Source: CBIFWW01 sp966186435
GTDB lineage: Bacteria; Pseudomonadota; Gammaproteobacteria; Enterobacterales; Enterobacteriaceae
NCBI GenBank assembly: GCA_966186435.1
Contig: CBIFWW010000008.1
Span: forward strand, 1-48,449
Direction of reading: 5' to 3'
DNA: 48,449 nucleotides
Made by a program: the position numbers and the translations under genes. This document shows, piece after piece, positions 41,687-48,449 of the stretch. Each line of letters starts with the position of its first letter. The stretch's first letter is position 1. The notes beneath the pieces are model-generated. The model was not told where the DNA came from. It searched no databases and saw only the letters and a list, made by a program, of their open reading frames with translations.

Positions 41687-41713
41687 GAACTTAAGGCTAT
41701 AACTTGACTCTGA
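41687..41713 (+). promoter_or_regulatory. degP promoter of the sigma-E (RpoE) type
   Basis: GAACTT (41687-41692), a 16-bp spacer and TCTGA (41709-41713) match the RpoE consensus. It closely resembles the E. coli degP promoter, including the AAGGCTATAA stretch in the spacer. This implies induction by envelope stress. Confidence 0.85.
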
Positions 41714-41763
41714 TAGTCTCCTGCACAGCATTTTGAGTGACACCTGAAATAGAGAACGAAACA

Positions 41764-43209
41764 ATGAAAAAAACCACACTAGCGATGAGCGCACTGGCGC
41801 TGAGTTTAAGTTTGGCTCTTGGTCCGATGTCAGCAATGGCAGCAGAAACTGCCTCTTCTGCCACACCAGCAACTACAGCTACTACAGTACAAGCGATGCC
41901 AAGCCTGGCACCGATGCTGGAAAAGGTCATGCCATCGGTGGTGAGCATTAACGTGGAAGGGAGCACCACTGTTAATAATGCCCAGCGGCTGCCGCCGAAT
42001 ATGCAGCAATTCTTTGGTGGTGACTCTCCGTTCTGCCAGGATGGCTCTCCATTCCAAGGCTCTCCACTTTGCCAGGGTGGCCAGGGCGGTGGCGGTCAGC
42101 AGCAGAAATTTATGGCCCTCGGCTCTGGCGTGATTATTGATGCCACCAAGGGCTACGTGGTGACCAATAACCACGTGGTAGATAACGCCACCAGCATCAA
42201 GGTACAGCTGAGCGATGGGCGTAAATTTGATGCCAAAGTGGTGGGTAAAGATGCCCGCTCCGATATCGCGCTGGTACAAATTCAAGAGCCTAAAAACCTG
42301 ACGGCTATCCAGATTGCGGATTCCGATAACCTGCGGGTGGGCGATTACACCGTGGCTATCGGTAACCCGTTTGGCCTCGGCGAAACCGTGACTTCGGGGA
42401 TCGTTTCTGCACTGGGCCGTAGCCTGCAAGACCAGAATAACCTCCAAAACTATATTCAGACCGATGCCGCCATCAACCGGGGTAACTCCGGCGGGGCGCT
42501 GGTGAATCTTAATGGCCAGCTGATTGGTATCAATACCGCGATCCTGGCACCGGATGGCGGTAATATCGGGATTGGCTTTGCTATCCCAAGTAACATGGTG
42601 AAAAGCCTGACCAGCCAGATGGTTCAGTATGGCCAAGTACGCCGTGGTGAGTTGGGGATTATGGGGACGGAGCTTAACTCTGATCTGGCGAAATCCATGA
42701 AAGTGGACGCTCAGCGCGGGGCCTTTATCACTCAGGTGATGGCAAACTCTGCGGCCGCTAAAGCCGGGATTAAGCCGGGTGACGTGATTGTCTCTATGAA
42801 CAATAAGCCGATCTCCAGCTTCTCCGCCCTGCGTGCCCAGGTGGGTTCATTACCAGTGGGGAGCAAAGTGGAGCTGGGTCTGTTGCGTGACAGCAAGCCG
42901 GTATCCGTCACCCTGGAGCTTCAGCAAAGCGCCCAGACCCAGGTAGATTCAGCCACTGTGTTTAACGGCATTGAAGGGGCTGAAATAAGCAACCGCGCCG
43001 GGAAAGACAAAGGGGTGATGGTTAACAGTATCAAGGCTGGCTCTCAGGCTGCCCGTATTGGCCTGAAGAAAGGGGATATTATTGTGGGGGCCAATCAGCA
43101 GCCGGTAGAGAACATTGCCGAGCTGCGTAAAATCCTCGACAGCAAGCCATCCGTGCTGGCACTAAATGTTCAGCGTGGCGATAGCTCCCTTTACCTGCTG
43201 TTGCAGTAA
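41764..43209 (+). CDS. degP: Periplasmic serine protease/chaperone DegP (Do)
   Basis: Degrades or refolds misfolded envelope proteins. The 481-residue precursor has a signal peptide cleaved after AMA (about residue 26). The LA loop carries a cysteine pair (Cys91/Cys103) that can form a disulfide. The trypsin-like triad is His137 (TNNHVV), Asp167 (ARSDIALV) and Ser242 (RGNSGGAL). Two PDZ domains follow (about residues 290-385 and 400-475). ATG 41764 is used rather than the upstream in-frame start because it begins the signal peptide MKKTTLAMSALAL. It is transcribed from an RpoE-type promoter and ends at a terminator shared with converging yaeH; cdaR, next in E. coli, is absent. Confidence 0.97.
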   Translation: MKKTTLAMSALALSLSLALGPMSAMAAETASSATPATTATTVQAMPSLAPMLEKVMPSVVSINVEGSTTVNNAQRLPPNMQQFFGGDSPFCQDGSPFQGSPLCQGGQGGGGQQQKFMALGSGVIIDATKGYVVTNNHVVDNATSIKVQLSDGRKFDAKVVGKDARSDIALVQIQEPKNLTAIQIADSDNLRVGDYTVAIGNPFGLGETVTSGIVSALGRSLQDQNNLQNYIQTDAAINRGNSGGALVNLNGQLIGINTAILAPDGGNIGIGFAIPSNMVKSLTSQMVQYGQVRRGELGIMGTELNSDLAKSMKVDAQRGAFITQVMANSAAAKAGIKPGDVIVSMNNKPISSFSALRAQVGSLPVGSKVELGLLRDSKPVSVTLELQQSAQTQVDSATVFNGIEGAEISNRAGKDKGVMVNSIKAGSQAARIGLKKGDIIVGANQQPVENIAELRKILDSKPSVLALNVQRGDSSLYLLLQ

Positions 43210-43224
43210 TCCATCGCTATAACT

Positions 43225-43250
43225 AAAGGGCCGCGATTGCGGCCCTTTTT
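43225..43250. terminator. Convergent terminator between degP and yaeH
   Basis: The stem AAAGGGCCGC/GCGGCCCTTT with loop GATT is followed by two more T residues on the plus strand. It lies between the stop codons of degP and yaeH. Confidence 0.88.
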
Positions 43251-43265
43251 CATGGGGAGCGCGGA

Positions 43266-43652
43266 TTATTTACGGGTCAGTTTTTCAAGATCGGATTCAA
43301 TCTCAGCAATCTTATTGGCGACTACGCTTTCCAGATGATGAAGATCGTCGAGGATTTTGCGCTTAAGATCGACTTCTGTACGATCGCGTTTGCACAGCTG
43401 ATCCAGCTCATCGATCACGTAACGCAAGTTTGGGCTGATCTCCTGCACTTCTTTGTACCCTTGTCCCGCCCCGCTGGCGACCACAGTTTTACGTTGGCGC
43501 GGATACTTGAACTTCACGCTTTTGGCGAAAAATTCCCCTTTATCCTTTTGAAAGTAGATTTTCAGGATATCGTTATTGGCTTCTTGCCGAAGGCTATAGC
43601 GATCGATTTCATCAGGATTAGTAATGCCGAGACTTTTTAAATTATCGTACAT
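43266..43652 (-). CDS. yaeH: UPF0325 family protein YaeH
   Basis: 128-residue cytoplasmic protein almost identical to E. coli YaeH (MYDNLKSLGITNPDEIDRYS at the start). It is rich in charged residues with a predicted helical, possibly coiled-coil C-terminal half (VDLKRKILDDLHHLESVV onwards). No catalytic motif is visible and the function is unknown to me. It stands alone between the degP terminator and the dapD terminator. Its extreme conservation suggests a real cellular role. Confidence 0.93.
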   Translation of the reverse strand: MYDNLKSLGITNPDEIDRYSLRQEANNDILKIYFQKDKGEFFAKSVKFKYPRQRKTVVASGAGQGYKEVQEISPNLRYVIDELDQLCKRDRTEVDLKRKILDDLHHLESVVANKIAEIESDLEKLTRK

Positions 43653-43724
43653 AGCGGTACCCTTAGTGACTCAATAACCAATAGATAATTAACGAAAAAC
43701 CGGCTTTTCGCCAACTGACAGATA

Positions 43725-43748
43725 CAAAAAAGGCGGGATATCCCCGCC
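43725..43748 (-). terminator. Rho-independent terminator after dapD
   Basis: On the minus strand the GGCGGG/CCCGCC stem with loop GATAT is followed by six T residues. Confidence 0.85.
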
Positions 43749-43763
43749 TCTCGCTCACAACGA

Positions 43764-44588
43764 TTAGTCGATGTTGCGTAGTAACTCGTTGATGCCCACT
43801 TTACCGCGGGTTTTTGCATCCACTTTCTTCACGATGACGGCGCAGTACAGGCTGTATTTGCCGTCTTTGGAAGGCAGATTACCGGAAACCACCACGGAAC
43901 CCGCAGGAACGCGGCCATAATGCACTTCACCGGTTTCGCGATCGTAGATCTTGGTGCTCTGGCCCAAGTAAACCCCCATGGAGATCACCGAGCCTTCTTC
44001 AACGATCACGCCTTCAACAACTTCAGAGCGTGCGCCGATAAAGCAGTTATCTTCGATGATGGTTGGGTTAGCCTGTAATGGCTCCAGCACACCGCCGATG
44101 CCCACGCCGCCGGACAAATGCACATTTTTACCGATCTGCGCACAGGAGCCTACAGTGGCCCAGGTATCAACCATGGTGCCTTCATCAACATAGGCACCGA
44201 TGTTGACATAAGACGGCATCAGCACGGTGTTGCGAGCAATGAATGCACCCTGGCGTACTGCGGCAGGTGGCACGACGCGGAAACCTTCTTTCTGGAAGCG
44301 TACTTCGTCGTAGTCAGCGAATTTCATCGGGACTTTGTCGAAATAGCGGCTTTCAGCTCCTTCCATTACTTTGTTGTCGTTGATGCGGAAAGAAAGCAGA
44401 ACGGCCTTTTTCAGCCACTGGTGGGTGACCCACTGGCCATCGATCTTTTCAGCAACGCGCAGCGCACCGCTGTCGAGTAGGGCAATAACCTGATTAACCG
44501 CTTCACGGGTGACGGTATCTGCATTGGCGGGGGTAATGTCGGCACGGCGCTCGAAAGCGGATTCAATAACGTTTTGTAACTGCTGCAT
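43764..44588 (-). CDS. dapD: Tetrahydrodipicolinate N-succinyltransferase
   Basis: Succinyl-CoA-dependent step of lysine and meso-diaminopimelate synthesis. The product is 274 residues, as in E. coli, with the left-handed beta-helix hexapeptide region in the middle (YVNIGAYVDEGTMVDTWATV, then VHLSGGVGIGGVLEPLQANP). The frame opens 11 codons earlier, but ATG 44588 has AGGAAC about 9 bases ahead and gives MQQLQNVIESAFERRADITP. It lies 33 bp downstream of the glnD stop, so co-transcription is likely. Confidence 0.96.
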   Translation of the reverse strand: MQQLQNVIESAFERRADITPANADTVTREAVNQVIALLDSGALRVAEKIDGQWVTHQWLKKAVLLSFRINDNKVMEGAESRYFDKVPMKFADYDEVRFQKEGFRVVPPAAVRQGAFIARNTVLMPSYVNIGAYVDEGTMVDTWATVGSCAQIGKNVHLSGGVGIGGVLEPLQANPTIIEDNCFIGARSEVVEGVIVEEGSVISMGVYLGQSTKIYDRETGEVHYGRVPAGSVVVSGNLPSKDGKYSLYCAVIVKKVDAKTRGKVGINELLRNID

Positions 44589-44621
44589 CGTAAACTGTTC
44601 CTGTTTATTCATTATTAACAC

Positions 44622-47300
44622 TCAGGCTACTTTATCGTTTGGATTAAGGGCCTGTGTCAACCGCTGCTGTACTTCCTCGCAGAGTTTCTTATCAAGCCCC
44701 CGCCGGTCATTAGTAGCAATAATAAATAAGTCCTCTACCCGCTCACCGATAGTGGTGATCCGTGCGCCGTGCAGTGAAAGCCCCAAATCGGCAAAAACTT
44801 GCCCCACCCGGGCCAACAGGCCAGGTTGGTCGAGGGCAATCAGCTCGAGATAGGAACGGCGATCGGTGTGAGTAGGTAAAAAGTTAACTTCAGTCTCCAC
44901 CGTAAAGTGGCGCAATTTGGCGGCCTGGCGGCGGGGCTGAGGCGGTTGCCAGGTGCTTTTGCTGATAGCCTGCTCCAGACCGTGGCGGATAACGTCGTGA
45001 CGATCGGAGGAGAGGGGGGTACCGTCTGGCTCCAGCACAATAAAGGTATCCATCGCCATGCCGTCCCGGGTCGTGAAGATTTGGGCGTCGTGGACGCTGA
45101 GATTGCGGCGATCCAGTTCAGCGCAGACGGCGGCAAACAGATAAGGGCGATCCGGGCTCCAAATAAAGATCTCGGTGCCCCCACGGGTGGCCTGCGGGCT
45201 AAGCAGGATCATCGGTTGGGTAAGATCGTGCTTGAGTAAATGCCGGGCATGCCATGCCAGTTGAATCGGGGAGTGGCGGACAAAATAGTTAGCCCGGCAG
45301 CGCGCCCAAATCTGGTGCAGCGTTTCCTCATTGATATTATCCATCCGCAGCAGCGCCAGGGCCTGCACCTGATGATGGCGCACCCGCTCGCGCATATCTG
45401 GCGTGCTTTGCACCCCACGGCGCAGCTGTTTCTCGGTAGCAAAGTACAGCTCGCGCAGCAGGCTCTGTTTCCAGCTATTCCACAGGGTTTCATTAGTGGC
45501 GCAGATATCGGCTACTGTCAGACACAGCAGGTAGCGCAAGCGGGTTTCGGTCTGGACTTCAGCGGCGAACTGCTTGATGACCTCCGGGTCCTGAATGTCC
45601 CGGCGTTGGGCGGTAACAGACATCAACAAGTGCTGGCGCACCAGCCAGGCTATCAGCTGGGTCTCCCGGGAGTTAAATCCGTGCAGCTCGGCAAACTTCA
45701 GGATGTCCTGTGCCCCCAATACCGAGTGATCCCCTCCGCGCCCTTTCGCAATGTCATGGAACAGGGCAGCAATCAGCAGCAGCTCCGGATGAGCCAGACG
45801 AGGCCATAGCTCCACGCACAACGGGTGACGAGGGCGAGTTTCCTCATGGGCGAAGCTTTCCAGCTTGAGCAATACCCGGATAGTATGCTCATCCACGGTA
45901 TAGGCATGGAACAGATCGAACTGCATCAGGCCAACAATATGGGACCATTGGGGCATATAAGCCCAAAGCACGCTGTGGCGGTGCATTGGCAGCAGGCCGC
46001 GGCTCACCACCCCCGGGTGGCGCAACATGCTGAGAAACAGGCTACGGGCCTCAGGGATATAACATAAGGGTTGGGTCAGATGACGGCGGGCGTGGCGCAG
46101 GTGGCGCAGGGTGGTGGAGTAAATCCCGGTGATGTCGCGGTTCCGCACCATCATGTCAAACATCCGCAGGATCGCCTGAGGCTCACGCATGAACAGTGAG
46201 TCATCCCGAAGATCGATCAGACTACCGCGCAGCTGGAACTCGTCATCCAGTGTGCGGGGTTTTTCGCTGGTATCTAACGCCAGAATGGCTTCATCGAAGA
46301 TTTGCAATAGCATCTGATTTAGTTCATACACCCGCCGGGTGACCCGGTAGAAATCCTTCATCATGTGCTCGACCGGCTCGTTGGCTTCCCCTTGGTAATG
46401 CAGGCGTTGGGCCACGCTAAGCTGGCGGTCGAACAACAGGCGATTGTCGTAGCGGTTTACTTCCAAGTGCAGAGCAAAGCGGATGCGCCACAGCAGGTGC
46501 TGGCACTCGTTCAGTTCGTTACGTTCTGCCTGGGTCAGGAAGCCAAAGTTAACCATTTCATCAATCGAAGTGGCCCCAAAATGGCGGCGGGCTACCCATT
46601 GCAAGGTATGAATATCCCGTAGACCGCCGGGGCTGCTTTTGATATCTGGCTCCAGGTTGTAACTGGTACCGTGGTAGCGCTGGTGGCGTTGGGTTTGTTC
46701 ATCAATCTTGGCAGCAAAGAACTTCTCCGACGGCCAAAAACCTTCGCTGAAGATGTGCTTTTGCAGCTCCAGGAACAGCGCCACGTCCCCCATTAGCAAG
46801 CGGGACTCGATCAAGTTAGTGGCGACGGTGAGATCGGATAATCCCTCCAGCAGGCACTCTTCCAGAGTGCGCACGCTGTGGCCCACCTCCAGCTTGACGT
46901 CCCACAGAAGGGTAAGCAGCTCGCCCACATTTTGGGCTTGTTCATCATCCAGACGGCGGCGGCTTAATACCAACAGATCGATATCAGAAAGTGGATGCAG
47001 CTCGCCACGGCCATAGCCGCCGACGGCAACCAGGGCGCAATCGGGCAGTTGGCTAAAACCATAGTGCGCCCACAGCCGCTGGAGCAACTGGTCGATAAAT
47101 TCGGTGCGGGCGGCAATCAACCGTTCGGCGGAAAGCCCTTCGTCAAAGGCGGCACCGAGCCAGCGCTGGAAAACGTCGATACGTTGCCGGATACCGGGGC
47201 ACGTCAGCTCCGCTTCTGGCCAGAAAATAGGGCATTCAGGCTGCCCCGGAATGGGCGGCAGGGTTTGGGTGACGCGCTGTTCAGGGAAGGAGGTGCTCAT
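44622..47300 (-). CDS. glnD: Bifunctional uridylyltransferase/uridylyl-removing enzyme GlnD
   Basis: Glutamine sensor that uridylylates or de-uridylylates PII proteins (GlnB, GlnK) to control nitrogen metabolism. The 892-residue product has the nucleotidyltransferase motif AVGGYGRGELHPLSDIDLLV near residue 100, a PII-uridylyl domain, the HD hydrolase motif LFHDIAKGRGGDHS in the middle, and two C-terminal ACT domains (TEIFIWSPDRPYLFAAVCAE and YLELIALDQPGLLARVGQVF). Its length and order match E. coli. It lies between map (41 bp upstream, with a terminator between them) and dapD. Confidence 0.97.
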   Translation of the reverse strand: MSTSFPEQRVTQTLPPIPGQPECPIFWPEAELTCPGIRQRIDVFQRWLGAAFDEGLSAERLIAARTEFIDQLLQRLWAHYGFSQLPDCALVAVGGYGRGELHPLSDIDLLVLSRRRLDDEQAQNVGELLTLLWDVKLEVGHSVRTLEECLLEGLSDLTVATNLIESRLLMGDVALFLELQKHIFSEGFWPSEKFFAAKIDEQTQRHQRYHGTSYNLEPDIKSSPGGLRDIHTLQWVARRHFGATSIDEMVNFGFLTQAERNELNECQHLLWRIRFALHLEVNRYDNRLLFDRQLSVAQRLHYQGEANEPVEHMMKDFYRVTRRVYELNQMLLQIFDEAILALDTSEKPRTLDDEFQLRGSLIDLRDDSLFMREPQAILRMFDMMVRNRDITGIYSTTLRHLRHARRHLTQPLCYIPEARSLFLSMLRHPGVVSRGLLPMHRHSVLWAYMPQWSHIVGLMQFDLFHAYTVDEHTIRVLLKLESFAHEETRPRHPLCVELWPRLAHPELLLIAALFHDIAKGRGGDHSVLGAQDILKFAELHGFNSRETQLIAWLVRQHLLMSVTAQRRDIQDPEVIKQFAAEVQTETRLRYLLCLTVADICATNETLWNSWKQSLLRELYFATEKQLRRGVQSTPDMRERVRHHQVQALALLRMDNINEETLHQIWARCRANYFVRHSPIQLAWHARHLLKHDLTQPMILLSPQATRGGTEIFIWSPDRPYLFAAVCAELDRRNLSVHDAQIFTTRDGMAMDTFIVLEPDGTPLSSDRHDVIRHGLEQAISKSTWQPPQPRRQAAKLRHFTVETEVNFLPTHTDRRSYLELIALDQPGLLARVGQVFADLGLSLHGARITTIGERVEDLFIIATNDRRGLDKKLCEEVQQRLTQALNPNDKVA

Positions 47301-47313
47301 TGACGGGGCCTAT

Positions 47314-47336
47314 AAAAAAGCCGGCATGCGCCGGCT
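47314..47336 (-). terminator. Rho-independent terminator between map and glnD
   Basis: On the minus strand the AGCCGGC/GCCGGCT stem with loop GCAT is followed by six T residues. Confidence 0.85.
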
Positions 47337-47341
47337 CTTAA

Positions 47342-48136
47342 TTAATCGTTATGCGAAATGACTGCCGGTATGGTGTCATCCTTGCGTAGCGTCAGGATCT
47401 CGCAGCCGTTATCTGTCACCACAATAGTATGCTCGTACTGGGCAGACAAGCTGCGGTCTTTGGTTTTTACCGTCCAGCCATCTTTCATGGTACGGATACG
47501 GTAATCACCGGCGTTAACCATTGGCTCAACGGTGAAGGTCATGCCCGCTTGCAGCACCACACCGCCATCATCAGCGTTATAGTGCAGTACCTGAGGCTCT
47601 TCATGGAAACCGCGGCCAATGCCGTGGCCACAGTATTCACGCACCACGGAGAAACCTTCTGCTTCCACGTATTTCTGTATGGCTGCACCCAGGTCGCGCA
47701 GACGGATGCCCGGTTTCACCATTTTCAGGGCCAGATACAGGCTTTCCTGAGTAACATGGCACAGGCGCTCGCCCAGGATAGTAGGCTTGCCAACGATAAA
47801 CATTTTAGACGTGTCACCGTGGTACTCGTCTTTAATGACGGTCACGTCGATGTTAACGATATCGCCATCTTTTAGGTGTTTGTCTTCGCTCGGGATGCCG
47901 TGGCAAACCACTTCGTTGATAGAGATACATACGGATTTCGGGAAGCCGTGATAACCCAGGCAAGCCGAGATCGCATGTTGGTTTTTAACGATGTATTCGT
48001 CGCAAATACGATCCAGTTCACCGGTGGAAACCCCTGCTTTTACATGGGGTTCGATCATTTCCAGCACTTCAGCAGCCAGGCGGCCAGCGACGCGCATTTT
48101 TTCAATTTCTTCAGGGGTCTTGATTGAGATAGCCAT
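47342..48136 (-). CDS. map: Methionine aminopeptidase type I
   Basis: Essential enzyme removing N-terminal methionine from nascent proteins. The product is 264 residues, as in E. coli. The dinuclear metal ligands are present in the expected motifs: Asp in VNIDVTVIKD (97) and HGDTSKM (108), His171 in GHGIGRGFHE, Glu204 in TVEPMV and Glu235 in QYEHTIVV. It is divergent from rpsB, as in E. coli; its start lies about 150 bp from the rpsB -10. Confidence 0.97.
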   Translation of the reverse strand: MAISIKTPEEIEKMRVAGRLAAEVLEMIEPHVKAGVSTGELDRICDEYIVKNQHAISACLGYHGFPKSVCISINEVVCHGIPSEDKHLKDGDIVNIDVTVIKDEYHGDTSKMFIVGKPTILGERLCHVTQESLYLALKMVKPGIRLRDLGAAIQKYVEAEGFSVVREYCGHGIGRGFHEEPQVLHYNADDGGVVLQAGMTFTVEPMVNAGDYRIRTMKDGWTVKTKDRSLSAQYEHTIVVTDNGCEILTLRKDDTIPAVISHND

Positions 48137-48255
48137 TATTCAGTCCACGGATGTCGGGATTTTCGACAATAATTGTGTAAGTAATAGCAATGTTATCAGG
48201 GCGCCGAGGGTGTGCCAAATCGGGAATTGCCTCACGGCATCAATCGCAACAACTA

Positions 48256-48285
48256 TTGGTGTCTGCGGCCGATTTATGGTATAAA
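48256..48285 (+). promoter_or_regulatory. rpsB (ribosomal protein S2) promoter
   Basis: TTGGTG (48256-48261), an 18-bp spacer carrying an extended -10 TG (48277-48278) and TATAAA (48280-48285) are followed by the GC-only discriminator GCGCGCC. Such discriminators are typical of promoters inhibited by ppGpp and DksA; that control is inferred. Confidence 0.7.
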
Positions 48286-48356
48286 GCGCGCCGAACTTCT
48301 GTTCCGTTTTCCATACACAATGACGGATTAGAATCGACAATCTCACTATGTGTAAT

Positions 48357-48449
48357 AACACACACGTATCGGCACATGTTCCGGGGTGCCCTTCGGGGTC
48401 GGTAATATGGGATACGTGGAGGCATAACCCCAACTTTTATATAGAGGTT
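48357..48449 (+). ncRNA. tff: t44 (tff) RNA / S2-binding leader of rpsB, 3' partial
   Basis: The sequence from ACACACACGTATCGGCACAT to the window end matches the E. coli t44 element as I remember it, including the GGGGTGCCCTTCGGGGTCGG hairpin and the GGAGGCATAACCCCAAC segment. It is the conserved 5' untranslated region of rpsB, through which S2 represses its own operon (rpsB-tsf). The element continues past the window edge. Confidence 0.85.

Larger units (their letters stand above)
48137..48449. other. map-rpsB divergent intergenic region
   Basis: These 313 bp contain no protein gene. They hold the likely map promoter region (about 48140-48250, no clear hexamers chosen), the rpsB promoter (48256-48285) and the rpsB leader RNA, which runs off the right edge. 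The last bases, ATATAGAGGTT, carry the rpsB Shine-Dalgarno sequence; the rpsB start codon should lie within the next ten or so bases outside the window. Confidence 0.8.

Noticed and set aside
1..48449. Mobile elements, prophage, CRISPR arrays, tRNA or rRNA genes, defence systems
   Set aside because: I found no transposase, integrase, regularly spaced short repeats, tRNA-like cloverleaf or restriction/toxin genes; the window is syntenic housekeeping core.

Overview
This is a stretch of conserved chromosomal core from a gammaproteobacterium of the order Enterobacterales. Almost every protein reads as a near-full-length counterpart of an Escherichia coli protein. Gene order follows the E. coli aceF-lpd-acnB ... 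panD ... pcnB-dksA ... mrcB-fhuACDB ... degP-dapD-glnD-map-rpsB segment closely. The genus cannot be fixed from the sequence alone. Relative to E. coli as I remember it, several genes are missing from their usual places: yacH (lpd/acnB), speD-speE (yacL/yacC), yadD (panD/panC), the fimbrial cluster (panB/folK), btuF (mtnN/yadS) and cdaR (degP/yaeH). One small gene is extra: a DUF4282 membrane protein beside panD. This pattern fits a relative outside the Escherichia group, for example the Yersiniaceae, Hafniaceae or Pectobacteriaceae. I see no insertion sequence, prophage, tRNA, rRNA or CRISPR array.

Layout. 1-6.4 kb: pyruvate dehydrogenase E2 (aceF, cut by the window edge), the shared E3 (lpd) and aconitase B, i.e. 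entry into and first steps of the TCA cycle. 6.5-12.9 kb: yacL, yacC, copper oxidase cueO behind a CueR-type promoter, PQQ glucose dehydrogenase gcd, purine salvage hpt and carbonic anhydrase can. 13-17 kb: the ABC exporter pair yadG-yadH, orphan PTS EIIA yadI, secreted deacetylase-like yadE and a DUF4282 protein. 17-24 kb, all minus strand: pantothenate genes panD, panC and panB; then folK, pcnB, gluQ, dksA, sfsA and thpR, a block for cofactors, RNA metabolism and the stringent response. 24-29.1 kb: helicase hrpB and peptidoglycan synthase mrcB. 29.3-35.2 kb: the Fur-boxed ferrichrome uptake operon fhuA-fhuC-fhuD-fhuB. 35.3-41.6 kb: hemL, clcA, erpA, yadS, mtnN and dgt. 41.7-48.4 kb: sigma-E-driven degP, then yaeH, dapD, glnD and map. 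The right edge holds the rpsB promoter and its t44/S2 leader RNA, with the rpsB start just beyond the window.

How the genes work together. Iron and oxidative physiology recurs: fhuACDB brings in ferric hydroxamates, erpA matures Fe-S proteins, acnB is an Fe-S enzyme, hemL makes the tetrapyrrole precursor and cueO detoxifies Cu(I). Convergent pairs share compact hairpin terminators (acnB, yacL/yacC, cueO/gcd, hpt/can, the DUF4282 gene/panD, fhuB/hemL, erpA/yadS, degP/yaeH).

I did not find an unmistakable new multi-gene system. The items most worth a second look are a conserved AUU start for pcnB, a possible small RNA between lpd and acnB, the missing internal start for the short PBP1B isoform, a perfect CRP site between gcd and hpt, a terminator abutting the gluQ start codon, an intercistronic hairpin between fhuA and fhuC, the AT-richer fhuA, and the losses of btuF and speED from their usual loci.
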